Assembly: GCA_002418835.1 (NCBI GenBank)
Contig: DIEX01000034.1
Coordinates: 32,180-96,179 of the forward strand
Origin: Spirochaetia bacterium UBA5763
GTDB lineage: Bacteria > Spirochaetota > UBA4802 > UBA5550
Reading direction: 5' to 3'
DNA: 64,000 bases
Shown: positions 1-8,018 of the stretch, piece after piece
Layout of the letters: each line of letters begins with the position of its first letter
Numbering within the stretch: the stretch's first letter is position 1
The notes under the pieces: model-generated
Databases searched by the model: none
The model's input: only the letters and a program-made list of their open reading frames with translations
What the model was told of the DNA's origin: nothing
Program-made: the position numbers and the translations under genes

Positions 1-1257
1 GGACTTATTATCTGCAACCTTCTTTCCATGGTTACGACTTCTTTGCCGGTAATGGTCATTGTATCATTTATGGCCGGTTTTCTGAAGATTTTCGGGTTTT
101 TTGAATGCATGTCAACAGTACAACTTAAAATTACTCCAACCCGTGATTTTGCAGTTTTTTTCCCGGTGTTATATTTACTTATTCTGGGCTCAGTCCAGAT
201 TTCCGGGATTACGGCTGGGTATATCTCCTATTATTTTTGCTGGGAATATATGCAGATGTTTATGATTGGTCTTTTAATGTTTGTCGTTTTATTCACTTAT
301 GTGCTGGTGCTCCCGGTTCGTATGAGCGAACATAAACAGCCTCTAAGCGGAATAGACTGGATCGGAGGGGCCCTCTGGTCCATAAGTCTGATACTCGTAA
401 TTTTTATACTGGTATATGGTGAACATTACGACTGGCTTGACTCAGCAGAAATCCGGTTCGCAATTATTGCTGCTGCCGCTACAATAATTGTTAATACCAT
501 AAGGGCGAAGATTATTAAAAATCCGTTTATCAGTCTTAAGGCGTTTAAATTCCGGCATGTTGATACCATTTTATTTCTTTTTACGGCTATGTGTATTTTG
601 CTGTCATTCCCGAATATCCTACAGAATGCTTTTACAGGGTCAATACTTCATTATGATCTGCTGTTGTCAGTATCTCTTAACTGGATGATATTACTTGGCA
701 TAGTTGCCGGGGTAATGATTTCATATATATGTTTTGCAAAACTGAAAATCGGTTACAGGATTATGACCGCAGCCGGTTTTGCGTTCATTACCTGTTATAT
801 GGTTATTTTTTATTTTATCATTTCCCCGGACACGAGTAAGGAGATGCTTTATTTTCCACTCTTCTGCCGCGGTGCGGGGAATACCATTATCTATATAGCC
901 CTGACACTTTTTGCATCACGTACGATCCCTTTTATTTTTTTCTTTCAGGTTCTGGCAATATTCGGATTTGTCCGTTCAGGATTCGGTACTCCGCTGGGCA
1001 CTGCTATTGTTGGTAATATTTTTTCCGCTTCAATGAAAAAGAATATAATGTCTCATAGTATGGATTTAGATCTACAGAATACAGCTATTAATACAATGCC
1101 TCTTAATACATTTATGAGCGAACTGTATAGGCAATCTATGCTTGTGAGTATAAAAGAGATTTACGGTTATGCTGTAATCGCCGGAGTTTTAATATTGCTC
1201 ATGGCTGTATCCGCAAGGTATACCGATAAAATAAAATTTAAAATGCCAAGATGGTAA
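1..1257 (+). CDS. MFS drug-efflux permease, 5'-truncated by window edge
   Basis: Integral membrane protein of the major facilitator superfamily, probably the 14-helix DHA2 (EmrB-like) drug/proton antiporter group. The open frame runs from base 1 without a stop. The ATG at 28 is internal, so the real start lies upstream and roughly the first 100 residues are missing. About ten hydrophobic segments are visible, including the pair around residues 45-95 and the stretch at 170-340. The following tolC-type gene overlaps its stop codon, which suggests an EmrB-TolC type tripartite export operon; an EmrA-like adaptor could sit upstream outside the window. A convergent MarR-type regulator just downstream fits a drug-export locus. 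Family is fairly sure, substrate unknown. Confidence 0.75.
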   Translation, partial: GLIICNLLSMVTTSLPVMVIVSFMAGFLKIFGFFECMSTVQLKITPTRDFAVFFPVLYLLILGSVQISGITAGYISYYFCWEYMQMFMIGLLMFVVLFTYVLVLPVRMSEHKQPLSGIDWIGGALWSISLILVIFILVYGEHYDWLDSAEIRFAIIAAAATIIVNTIRAKIIKNPFISLKAFKFRHVDTILFLFTAMCILLSFPNILQNAFTGSILHYDLLLSVSLNWMILLGIVAGVMISYICFAKLKIGYRIMTAAGFAFITCYMVIFYFIISPDTSKEMLYFPLFCRGAGNTIIYIALTLFASRTIPFIFFFQVLAIFGFVRSGFGTPLGTAIVGNIFSASMKKNIMSHSMDLDLQNTAINTMPLNTFMSELYRQSMLVSIKEIYGYAVIAGVLILLMAVSARYTDKIKFKMPRW

Positions 1258-2687
1258 AAGTTCTGAAGGAGATGAATCTTAAATATATAGTATTAATAAT
1301 TTTATTATCAACATGGACTGCTTCGGCTGCGGATTATGCAGTTGAAGATGAAAAACTCGGGCTTACTAATGCGATCTCTATTTCACTGGATAATAATAAT
1401 CGTTATAAAATAGCACGCGAAAAGGTAAAAGAGAAAGAATATAAGGTGAGAGAAACATGGGGACAGCTCTGGCCTGAATTCAGTTCCGGGATTACCCGAA
1501 CCTGGTGGGATTATGAAAAAGGGGCATTGTCAAGCAGTGACGGTGAGACGAATATTCAGCTTGTAAAGGGCACACTGGCTGTTAATCCGGGAGCATTTTA
1601 CGGCAGGCTCTCGTCAACAAGAGAGGAGCGGATAATATCTGTACATGAAGAGCGTAAAATTAAAGCCGAAACTGTTATTGCTTCAATTCAGCTTTATTAT
1701 AGGGTTCTCCTGGCAAATGATGTTGTGAAGCTTCACAAGGATTCTGTAAAGGCTCTTGAGGAGAATCTCAGGATTGTTGAAGTATCGTATAAAGCCGGTT
1801 CCCAGACAAAGCTTGTGTATCTCAGGGCAAAGGTTGCGGTTGCGAATGAAAAAACAACTCTTATAAACGCAAGGAAGGATTTTGATAGAGCCAGATCCGC
1901 TTTTAATATCCACATCGGCAGAGAGATAGATTCACCTGTGAATCTCGATGCAGAATCACTCACCCTTGAGAAGGAGAGTGATCTTAAACTGATTAATATG
2001 AATGAAGATGAAAAGATCGGATACTTCAGTGAATTTGTTACACTCGCCCTTCAGAACAGGCCTGAACTACTGATGATAAAACATAGAAAAAAACTAATCG
2101 AAAGCAATATCGTTGAAAACGATTCTGTCTATATGTGGCCGACTTTTTTTATAAGCGGAAGCTATGGATTATCAAAGATTAATAATCCGGTAACAAATAT
2201 AAGCACCGGTTATCCTGATCCGACTCTTGATCTCGCCCTGAACGGAGTTAATGAAACCCTTAATCCTGAGGGATGGAATAAAAACTGGAATTTTACAGTT
2301 GGAGCTTCTTACAGATGGGGTGCTTTATCTCCATTTGATTCGTCAGGGGATAGAAGCCGACAACTTAAAAGCCTTTCATCTCAGGCAGATATGGAGATGG
2401 AAGATTTTATGAAAAATATAAAACTTGATATACAGGAATGTCTGCTTGAACTGGAGGCAGCTTCGCGTGCTTACCTGACACAGAAAGAGAATGTAATGTC
2501 TGCTGAGGAATCTTTCCGTGTGGCGGCTATTCAGTTTAAAAACGGAATAATTGATAACACCATACTTCTCAATGCCAATGTTGAATTGAGCAGTGCGAGA
2601 GCGATGTATGTTCAGTCTCTTTTCAATTTTCAGGGGGCCAAGGCAAAGCTGAATAAATCTTTAGGCTGTGATTATTTCAAATTTTAA
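1251..2687 (+). CDS. TolC-family outer-membrane efflux protein
   Basis: Predicted outer-membrane exit duct for the MFS pump encoded just upstream. The 478-residue product begins with a hydrophobic signal peptide (about residues 8-27, ending in A-S-A-A). It then shows two halves of long amphipathic helices, with typical OEP stretches around residues 150-220 and 390-470 (R-V-A-A-I-Q-F-K-N-G near the end), as in TolC/OprM proteins. The ATG at 1251 overlaps the MFS stop, giving translational coupling. An alternative ATG at 1272 follows AAGGAG with almost no spacing, and both starts keep the signal peptide. No regulatory site of its own is visible; it is probably cotranscribed with the permease. 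Confidence 0.85.
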   Translation: MVKVLKEMNLKYIVLIILLSTWTASAADYAVEDEKLGLTNAISISLDNNNRYKIAREKVKEKEYKVRETWGQLWPEFSSGITRTWWDYEKGALSSSDGETNIQLVKGTLAVNPGAFYGRLSSTREERIISVHEERKIKAETVIASIQLYYRVLLANDVVKLHKDSVKALEENLRIVEVSYKAGSQTKLVYLRAKVAVANEKTTLINARKDFDRARSAFNIHIGREIDSPVNLDAESLTLEKESDLKLINMNEDEKIGYFSEFVTLALQNRPELLMIKHRKKLIESNIVENDSVYMWPTFFISGSYGLSKINNPVTNISTGYPDPTLDLALNGVNETLNPEGWNKNWNFTVGASYRWGALSPFDSSGDRSRQLKSLSSQADMEMEDFMKNIKLDIQECLLELEAASRAYLTQKENVMSAEESFRVAAIQFKNGIIDNTILLNANVELSSARAMYVQSLFNFQGAKAKLNKSLGCDYFKF

Positions 2688-2743
2688 TTATCTGTGATAT
2701 AAATATCCATAGCCCTGTTATGGATATTTATACCGGTATAAGT

Positions 2744-3178
2744 TTAATCCATTGCCGGTAACATTTTATCAATATATTTTGATACAATCTGAAGTGATTT
2801 TAAATATTCATTTTTTTCTTTATCTGAGAAATTTTCAAGAAGGGATAACAGGTAATCATCCAGTTCTTTTCTGATTATTTCTATAGTATCAATTCCTTTA
2901 TCTGTAAGCTCCAGATTAATTTCTCTTCTGTCCGTTTCAATACGGTTTCTTATCAGAAAACCTGTTTTAACAAGATGATCTACTGAACGCGTGAATGAGC
3001 TTTTCTCAAGACCAATTATCTCACTTATTTCTGTCATAGATTTATCTTTGTTGCCGTCAACAGTCATTAAAATGTTGGTCTGTGTTCTATTAATATCAAG
3101 GCCCAGAATTAGCGGATCCTGATGAGATAATACTTTTTTTATAAATTCTGTAAGATTTCTGATATTATCCTGAAGCAT
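2744..3178 (-). CDS. MarR-family transcriptional regulator
   Basis: A 144-residue winged-helix DNA-binding protein. The MarR core is visible: MTEISEIIGLEKSSFTRSVDHL is the helix-turn-helix (about residues 47-68) and the wing contains R-I-E-T-D-R-R-E-I-N-L-E-L-T-D-K-G. Such proteins act as dimeric repressors that release DNA on ligand binding. It lies convergent to the MFS-TolC pair with a gap of 56 bases, so control of that exporter is plausible but not shown. Length is typical for the family. Only a weak ribosome-binding site (CAGGT) precedes the ATG. Confidence 0.85.
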   Translation of the reverse strand: MLQDNIRNLTEFIKKVLSHQDPLILGLDINRTQTNILMTVDGNKDKSMTEISEIIGLEKSSFTRSVDHLVKTGFLIRNRIETDRREINLELTDKGIDTIEIIRKELDDYLLSLLENFSDKEKNEYLKSLQIVSKYIDKMLPAMD

Positions 3179-3408
3179 GTTGAATACCTGTCTGATAAAT
3201 ACAATAATAGTTTACGAGATCATTTTTCTTTGTATATCAGTAAAAAATTTTAGTCAATCTGAAAACAATTAATCCCAGCGGTTTAGTCATATTAATATCC
3301 GGAAAAAGAAAAAATAATTTATACTAAACAAAAAAATAGTTAAACATTTGATGGGTGTTACCGATATAAATCATGTGAATATAATAAACAATGGTAATGG
3401 AGGAGATC

Positions 3409-3780
3409 ATGAATATATACAAATTGCAGAAAAACCTGGATAGGAAGGGGGAAAGGAAAGTTATCCCTGTAAAAACATCCGCGCTGAAAAGAGCAGCAGG
3501 TGGTGAGGATATGGTCACTCTGTCAGATGAAGCAATGGAGAGATTCAGAAGGGAGAGTTCTGTTAAAGACCGGGAAGAGTACCTGGTGAAACTGGCTCTT
3601 CAGCATATCAATGATTATAATCCGGAGCTAGAGAATCCGTGTAGTGATCCGGAATTCAGTAAAGCTGAAAAACTCACTCTTCTTGCTGAACTGGTGATAC
3701 GTACAGCTATACCTGCCGGAAGCAAAATTTCTTATGAAAAAGGGGCTGATTTTGTTACTGAGCAGATTGTAAGGGGATAG
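3409..3780 (+). CDS. Conserved-looking small cytoplasmic protein, unknown function
   Basis: I do not recognise this 123-residue protein. The ATG at 3409 is preferred over 3391 because GGAGG lies seven bases before it. The sequence is hydrophilic and helical, with basic residues in the first 30 positions (Q-K-N-L-D-R-K-G-E-R-K) and the phrase V-T-L-S-D-E-A-M-E-R-F. The layout faintly recalls FlgM-type anti-sigma factors, but the conserved FlgM C-terminus is missing, so I do not make that call. It stands alone and is followed by a strong bidirectional terminator at 3835-3866. Confidence 0.6.
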   Translation: MNIYKLQKNLDRKGERKVIPVKTSALKRAAGGEDMVTLSDEAMERFRRESSVKDREEYLVKLALQHINDYNPELENPCSDPEFSKAEKLTLLAELVIRTAIPAGSKISYEKGADFVTEQIVRG

Positions 3781-3834
3781 TTTCAACCGGTAAATGTGAT
3801 CTTGTGCAGTTATAAACAGCTTAAGTTAGGAAAT

Positions 3835-3866
3835 AAAAAACTCCTGAAGATTTCAGGAGTTTTTTA
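3835..3866. terminator. Bidirectional Rho-independent terminator
   Basis: CTCCTGAA-GAT-TTCAGGAG (3841-3859) forms a perfect 8-bp stem with a 3-base loop, with an A-run before it and a T-run after it, so it works on both strands. On the plus strand it ends the gene at 3409. On the minus strand it lies directly beyond the tRNA-Gly 3' fragment and was presumably the terminator of the tRNA gene before the element integrated. Confidence 0.85.
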
Positions 3867-3913
3867 TGAGCGGGTAGCGGGAATCGAACCCGCGTAGTTA
3901 GCTTGGAAGGCTA
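3862..3913. repeat. attL: Left attachment site (attL): 52-bp direct repeat holding a tRNA-Gly 3' fragment
   Basis: These 52 bases are identical to 12974-13025. Bases 3869-3913 equal the 3' 45 nucleotides of tRNA-Gly(UCC) (T arm, variable region, anticodon loop and part of the anticodon stem), while the 5' half of the tRNA is absent here. This is the displaced 3' end of the host tRNA gene, as left by tyrosine integrases that recombine in the anticodon region. The integrase gene starts 173 bases inside it. Confidence 0.93.
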
Positions 3914-3972
3914 TTCAAGATATTTTCTATTTATGTTTGTATATGTTTTTTAATGCTTTTATGTGCTTTTAT

Positions 3973-4001
3973 TTGACACATTTTTATTAAGTGTTTATAA
4001 A
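3973..4001 (+). promoter_or_regulatory. Probable promoter of the integrase gene
   Basis: TTGACA (3973-3978), a 17-base spacer and TATAAA (3996-4001) give a near-consensus sigma-70 promoter about 85 bases upstream of the integrase start. The interval 3781-4086 otherwise holds the terminator, attL and the TTATCTGACAG repeats. Confidence 0.7.
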
Positions 4002-4043
4002 AAATGCTTGTAAATGCACTATTATGTATTACTATGTCTTAAT

Positions 4044-4074
4044 TTATCTGACAGTTTATCTGACAGTCAGATAA
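4044..4074. promoter_or_regulatory. TTATCTGACAG repeats: candidate integrase/excisionase or repressor sites (left end)
   Basis: TTATCTGACAG occurs at 4044-4054 and again at 4056-4066, 12 bases apart. The second copy is part of a perfect inverted repeat TTATCTGA-CAG-TCAGATAA (4056-4074). The same 11-mer appears as a close pair near the right end of the element (12890-12910). Paired sites at both ends, about 130-150 bases from attL and about 75 from attR, look like arm-type sites of a tyrosine recombinase. Their position in the integrase leader would also suit autoregulation. Confidence 0.6.
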
Positions 4075-4086
4075 AAAGGGGGCTTT

Positions 4087-5283
4087 ATGACAGGTAAACC
4101 ATATTCATTATACAAGCGGAAAAGTAACGGGATATATTATGCTCAATTCAAACTTGTTGACGGTACATGGAGTATTGCAAAGTCAACCGGGGAGACTGCA
4201 AAGGGTAGAGCGGAAGCATGGGCGATTAATTATTTAAACACCGGCAACGGGAATATTGTTCAGAAAGAGAATATTACTTTTGAAAGTTTTTCAGAAGACT
4301 TTTTCAAATGGGATAATTCGTGGGCTACCGATAAGAGGGTGAGAGGGTTAAGAATAGCCCCTTATCACTGCTTACAGCGTGAGGATTTATTAAAGAACCA
4401 CATAAACCCGGCAATCGGTAAAATGAAGCTCACAGCGATTGACAGAGCGGTTATAAAAGACTTTAGAAATAAGATGTTTAAAAAGGGGTATTCTGGAAAT
4501 ACTATAAATAAATGTTTATCAGCAATTAAAACAATCCTTGAATCAGCAGAGGAAAAAAACCTTATTCAATATATCCCCCGTATTGACCGCGCCGCCGATA
4601 ATCCGAAAACTAAAGGGGTATTGACACCCGATGAAGTTAAACAATTATTTTCTTTTGAGTGGATGACAAAGCCGGTAACTAACCACCCGTCAAAACCTGA
4701 TTTTATGGGGCAAGTGTCGAACCTTTTAGCAGTTACCACCGGATTAAGACTTTCAGAAATACAAGCCTTAACATTGAAAGATATAAACCTTGAAAGTAAT
4801 TATATCACTGTTCGCAGATCGTGGAATAATAGACTTTATTGTCTCAATGAAGAAACAAAGACAGGGAAAGAAAGAATAATCTTTTTTTCAGATATGATAA
4901 AAGATAAGATAATTGAACTTATCGAATTAAACCCGCACGGAAAAAAACCTGATAATTTTTTATTCTTCAGCGAACAGATAGAACGGCCAAAAGATCAGCG
5001 CGCCTTTTCAATATCACTTTTTACAGCCCTTGACAGAATAGGAATTGATGAAGACACCCGCAAAGAAAGAGTAATAAGTTTTCATAGCCACAGGCACTTT
5101 TTAAACAGTTTATTACTCAATGCAAAAATTCCACTTCAAAAGGTTCAGCAGATTACAGGTCATGGAAGTGTTGAAATGAGTAATCATTATTACCGGATTG
5201 ATGACATGGCCGATGTTTTACAAATCACTGATTCTATTATTGCAGGGAGTGAAGAACCGGCGAACCCGGAAAGGATAAATTAA
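4087..5283 (+). CDS. int: Tyrosine recombinase, integrase of the tRNA-Gly element
   Basis: Site-specific recombinase of 398 residues that should insert and excise this element at tRNA-Gly. An N-terminal AP2-like arm-binding region (Y-K-R-K-S-N-G-I-Y-Y-A-Q-F) is followed by a SAM-like core-binding domain (about residues 65-160) and the catalytic domain. Visible catalytic residues are the Arg in T-G-L-R-L-S-E (about residue 221), H-S-H-R-H (about 338-342), the His in I-T-G-H-G-S and the nucleophile Tyr in S-N-H-Y-Y-R (about 373-374). The first gene inside attL, reading inward, it is followed closely by a 68-residue gene. Length and domain order match phage and ICE integrases. Confidence 0.95.
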   Translation: MTGKPYSLYKRKSNGIYYAQFKLVDGTWSIAKSTGETAKGRAEAWAINYLNTGNGNIVQKENITFESFSEDFFKWDNSWATDKRVRGLRIAPYHCLQREDLLKNHINPAIGKMKLTAIDRAVIKDFRNKMFKKGYSGNTINKCLSAIKTILESAEEKNLIQYIPRIDRAADNPKTKGVLTPDEVKQLFSFEWMTKPVTNHPSKPDFMGQVSNLLAVTTGLRLSEIQALTLKDINLESNYITVRRSWNNRLYCLNEETKTGKERIIFFSDMIKDKIIELIELNPHGKKPDNFLFFSEQIERPKDQRAFSISLFTALDRIGIDEDTRKERVISFHSHRHFLNSLLLNAKIPLQKVQQITGHGSVEMSNHYYRIDDMADVLQITDSIIAGSEEPANPERIN

Positions 5284-5285
5284 CC

Positions 5286-5492
5286 ATGAACGACAATTTA
5301 ATAGAAATTTATCTTACCCCGGAAAGTCTTAAACATTCTGATTATATTTTCAAGTATGACTTAACCAGTAAAGAACAGGAACAGGCGCGGGAGCTTATTA
5401 AAAACAAAGTTATCATTAACGGTAAACATTTTATTCAAGACTCAATCATAACAAGGAATCTTTTTAAGGGGTATTTTAAAGAGAGTCTATAA
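5286..5492 (+). CDS. Small unknown protein of the element
   Basis: A 68-residue protein starting two bases after the integrase stop, so probably cotranslated with it. I do not recognise a family. It is charged, with a helical middle (S-K-E-Q-E-Q-A-R-E-L-I-K-N-K) and no membrane segment. Position next to the integrase would fit an accessory recombination factor, but nothing in the sequence shows that. Confidence 0.5.
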   Translation: MNDNLIEIYLTPESLKHSDYIFKYDLTSKEQEQARELIKNKVIINGKHFIQDSIITRNLFKGYFKESL

Positions 5493-5519
5493 AGGTATTA
5501 TAATTATTTAATACAAATG

Positions 5520-5574
5520 TCACGGGATAATGCGACGGCATGAAAAGGTGAGACCCCTCTCACTCTTCCCGTGA
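5520..5574 (+). ncRNA. Structured RNA or DNA candidate (three-way junction)
   Basis: Three nested perfect helices are visible. The outer stem is TCACGGGA (5520-5527) with TCCCGTGA (5567-5574), 8 bp. Inside are ATGC-gacg-GCAT (5530-5541) and GTGAGA-cccc-TCTCAC (5548-5563). Together they fold as a compact three-way junction in the 122-base gap between the 68-residue gene and the gene at 5615. It has no U-tract, so it is not a simple terminator. It could be a leader element of the 5615 gene, a small RNA, or a single-strand replication signal. I know no named family that it matches. Confidence 0.45.
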
Positions 5575-5614
5575 ATATTTAAAAGGGGTAAGCGCAAAAA
5601 GGGGGGCGCGATTT

Positions 5615-6496
5615 ATGAGCAGATTCACTATTGATAACGTAATTAAAACTTTATTTCCTTATGATTCACAAAATAATAATCCTTATGATGAAGAAATTTT
5701 AATTCTTGAAGACCATTTAAAAAATATATCAGACAATAAAAAGAAAATTGATTATCTAAATTACTTTCTTGAAAAGAACGAGTCAAAAAGATTGAACGAT
5801 TTAATTTCATTCTATATATCATGTGAGAGAATTGAATCATTTAAAAGGCTATCAGATGAAGACCTAAAGTCTTTTATTGATAAAATTCAAAAAGATAAAA
5901 CTGAAGGTGATGGGCTAATATCATTTATTACACGAATTACCAAAGAAGATGATTATAGTGGTTATCGAAATTTTTTTATTAAATATATCCTCATTTATGA
6001 AAGAATTTTATATGACATAGAGAATAACACCCCCGCCCCGGACTCCAAAAAGAAAAACAATGTCGAACCCTGCAAAGAAATAATTCCACTTTTTAAAAAA
6101 ATAAATTGGATAGCAGGGGATGATTTACTCAGGACACACCTTGAAAAATTAAAAGAAATAAATTTTATTGATTATGGTAATGATAGTATTGATAAAGTTA
6201 TGTCCGGGGATGAAACAGCGGTTTTTATAAAGCATAGAAAATATAAATCAATTGAAGAGAATGCTTTATCACTGTTTCAATTTTGGAATAATGAAAAATT
6301 TATTGAAGGGTTTATAACTACTGAAGACAGAAAAGGTATTAAAGAAGATCATTGGAATTACGATTTTATAATAGAGACTTTTACAAAAGGTAAAGTGTTT
6401 AAAAGGGGTAATTTAAAAACTTCAAAAGATAGAATGATAAATCAGAAATCAGAGAATAGAATATATAATTATTTTAAATCAATTTTAACCGCATAA
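5615..6496 (+). CDS. Unknown protein of the integrated element
   Basis: A 293-residue, Lys/Glu/Ile-rich soluble protein with no signal or membrane segment. A purine-rich ribosome-binding site (AAAAGGGGGGCG) lies before the ATG. The stretch around residues 160-185 (K-K-I-N-W-I-A-G-D-D-L-L-R-T-H-L-E-K-L) loosely resembles a Trp-containing segment seen in Bacteroidota mobile-element proteins, but this is weak. Its low-GC coding differs from the division genes to the right. It is followed by a terminator and preceded by the structured segment at 5520-5574. Function not known. Confidence 0.6.
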   Translation: MSRFTIDNVIKTLFPYDSQNNNPYDEEILILEDHLKNISDNKKKIDYLNYFLEKNESKRLNDLISFYISCERIESFKRLSDEDLKSFIDKIQKDKTEGDGLISFITRITKEDDYSGYRNFFIKYILIYERILYDIENNTPAPDSKKKNNVEPCKEIIPLFKKINWIAGDDLLRTHLEKLKEINFIDYGNDSIDKVMSGDETAVFIKHRKYKSIEENALSLFQFWNNEKFIEGFITTEDRKGIKEDHWNYDFIIETFTKGKVFKRGNLKTSKDRMINQKSENRIYNYFKSILTA

Positions 6497-6526
6497 CAAC
6501 CACATAATGATTAACACCACGCGCCG

Positions 6527-6556
6527 GGGATACCTTAAACAGTATCCCTTTTTGTT
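6527..6556 (+). terminator. Rho-independent terminator
   Basis: GGGATAC (6527-6533) pairs with GTATCCC (6542-6548) across an 8-base loop and is followed by TTTTTGTTTTG. It closes the first transcription unit of the element (integrase to the gene at 5615). Confidence 0.8.
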
Positions 6557-6596
6557 TTGTTGACCACTTGTTGACGTAAACAACATTTTATATTCA
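6557..6596 (+). promoter_or_regulatory. Possible promoter/operator before the HTH gene
   Basis: TTGTTGAC occurs twice, at 6557-6564 and 6568-6575, exactly 11 bases apart, and TTGTT/AACAA (6568-6583) forms a short inverted repeat. TTGACG (6571-6576) could serve as a -35 box, but the -10 region is poor. This looks like a phage-type control region upstream of the small HTH protein gene; assignment is tentative. Confidence 0.35.
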
Positions 6597-6693
6597 AAAT
6601 AATATTTATGCTTGTAGTATTCGGCTTTATCTTGTTAAGATTATTTAATGAGTGCTTGAAATGGCATTAAAAAAAGAGGGAGGTAAAATATTT

Positions 6694-6891
6694 ATGACAA
6701 GAGATGTATCACATAACACCGCGAACAGCGATAAGGTTAGAATTAAACGCGCATGTGAATATTTTGGCTTATCTGACAGTTTTATAAGACATGGTATTAT
6801 GAACCGTCAAATACCGGCCTATAAACTTTCAGGTGCGGTTTTCGTTAGTTTGTCAGAGATCGAAAGTTTAATATCAAAAGGAAAAATTTAA
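6694..6891 (+). CDS. Small helix-turn-helix protein, excisionase-like
   Basis: A 65-residue protein made almost wholly of a MerR/excisionase-type HTH: R-I-K-R-A-C-E-Y-F-G-L-S-D-S-F-I-R-H-G-I, then R-Q-I-P-A-Y-K-L-S-G-A-V-F-V-S-L-S-E-I-E. Such proteins bend DNA for excision or act as small regulators. The ATG at 6694 is chosen over the upstream ATG at 6652 because GGGAGGT lies nine bases before it. It heads the second transcription unit of the element. The 11-mer TTATCTGACAG found at both element ends also occurs inside this gene at 6769-6779, which may be chance. Confidence 0.65.
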   Translation: MTRDVSHNTANSDKVRIKRACEYFGLSDSFIRHGIMNRQIPAYKLSGAVFVSLSEIESLISKGKI

Positions 6892-6902
6892 AGGAGAAAA
6901 AA

Positions 6903-7109
6903 TTGAACATGAATTTAACAGAAAAGCAAAAACAAAAAGCAGAATCAATTTTTAAACAGTTAATGGACATAGCGACAATTGAAGAAATTAAAAACGGCGT
7001 TATTACAGTTGAACACAAATTTGAAGACGGCGAACCCGCCGACATTGAAAACAAAAATGAGTTTATTAAATCAGCCGAAATGAAGCTCCACGGCCGGGCG
7101 AAGTGGTGA
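6903..7109 (+). CDS. Small unknown protein of the element
   Basis: A 68-residue charged protein (N-L-T-E-K-Q-K-Q-K-A-E-S-I-F-K at the start). The start is probably TTG at 6903, six bases after AAGGAG; ATG at 6909 is the alternative. The stop overlaps GTG codons of the next gene, so translation is coupled. No recognisable family and no membrane segment. Confidence 0.55.
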   Translation: MNMNLTEKQKQKAESIFKQLMDIATIEEIKNGVITVEHKFEDGEPADIENKNEFIKSAEMKLHGRAKW

Positions 7110-7114
7110 AACGT

Positions 7115-7546
7115 ATGACAAACTACACCGGAGATTTATTGATTAAAGAAGATAGTACGGGAAACCATGATATAAGTTTTTCCTGCGGCAACGCAGAAAT
7201 GACAAATGGTCTCGAAACTTATGTTATACTTGCGGTTTTCGGTGAGGATTGTCCGGCAAACGCTCTTGTAAAAAATGAGTCTGAAAAAATGCAGTCACGT
7301 TTCCCGGAGGTTATAAGGCGGAATGTTGTAAATGATAAAACAGTTGCGGACGGAATACAGGCAATACGGCAAGCATTAGCACCCGCAGTAAAAGAAAGAA
7401 TAGTCAACAAGGTCGAAGTATCGGGAAGCATAATTTCAGCTTACGGCATAGCTTGGGAGATCAAATTACATGAGCTGACCGGAAATGTTTCCCGGTATAT
7501 TATTAACTGGGAACGTGGGGAACTTACAGCAGAATTTATTAAATAA
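7115..7546 (+). CDS. Possible phage baseplate GP46-like protein
   Basis: A 143-residue product if started at ATG 7115 (GTG 7103 or 7106 are alternatives that overlap the preceding stop). The N-terminal third, with G-D-L-L-I and then M-T-N-G-L-E-T-Y-V-I-L-A-V-F-G-E-D, resembles the start of Mu-type GP46 baseplate proteins, in which D-x-G-L-E-T-A-V-x-x-S-L-F is typical. The match is by eye and partial. If right, it is the only virion-related gene in the element and suggests descent from, or interference with, a contractile-tailed phage. Otherwise it is an unknown protein in a tight run of small genes. Confidence 0.5.
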   Translation: MTNYTGDLLIKEDSTGNHDISFSCGNAEMTNGLETYVILAVFGEDCPANALVKNESEKMQSRFPEVIRRNVVNDKTVADGIQAIRQALAPAVKERIVNKVEVSGSIISAYGIAWEIKLHELTGNVSRYIINWERGELTAEFIK

Positions 7547-7562
7547 AAAGGAGAAAACGAAA

Positions 7563-7967
7563 ATGCAGGAATTTAGAGATTTTATAGGCGGTAATAAAAA
7601 TTGTGAACGTGGCGGGCTTGTCGGAATAGTTACCCCGCAAAACGGCAAAGCGGCAACATTAACAGTTCAGATGATACCGGGCGGGGGGATGCCATTAATC
7701 AAAACGGGAGACGCTCTCTTTCTTCCACACGTTGAAGAAAAATATTTAGAGGGATGTTTTAAAAATCGTCGAGTTGTAATAGGTGGCACTTATACCGGGG
7801 ATGAAAACGGCGTTGCAAAAATCGAATGGAGACAAGAGCTAAAAGATTACTCAGCAAAAAAATTGGATCATAAACCCGTGTCGATATGTGACCCGGCATA
7901 TTTTAAATGTCTTGAAGAGCTGGCAGAGAAAGACGCGGCAACACAAACAGAAAAACATAGTCTATAA
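7563..7967 (+). CDS. Unknown protein, beta-rich, element-encoded
   Basis: A 134-residue protein. ATG 7563 follows AAAAGGAGAAAACG, a clear ribosome-binding site, so the longer in-frame extension to 7485 overlapping the previous gene is not used. The middle is Gly/Val-rich and probably beta-structured (G-L-V-G-I-V-T-P-Q-N-G-K, then V-V-I-G-G-T-Y-T-G-D-E-N-G), which would fit a small barrel or spike-like fold. The C-terminus is charged. It follows the GP46-like gene by 16 bases. Family not recognised. Confidence 0.5.
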   Translation: MQEFRDFIGGNKNCERGGLVGIVTPQNGKAATLTVQMIPGGGMPLIKTGDALFLPHVEEKYLEGCFKNRRVVIGGTYTGDENGVAKIEWRQELKDYSAKKLDHKPVSICDPAYFKCLEELAEKDAATQTEKHSL

Positions 7968-8018
7968 AACCGGGGTTACTGCTGAATAATAAATACAGCA
8001 GGAGTGTTAAAAAAGAAA

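Noticed and set aside
3409..3780. Calling this gene flgM
   Set aside because: Size and a V-T-L-S-D-E-A phrase recall FlgM, but the conserved sigma-28-binding C-terminus is absent and there are no flagellar genes nearby.
3869..3913. A second tRNA-Gly gene at the left end of the element
   Set aside because: Only the 3' 45 bases match; the D arm, 5' acceptor strand and half of the anticodon stem are missing, so it is the displaced fragment of attL.
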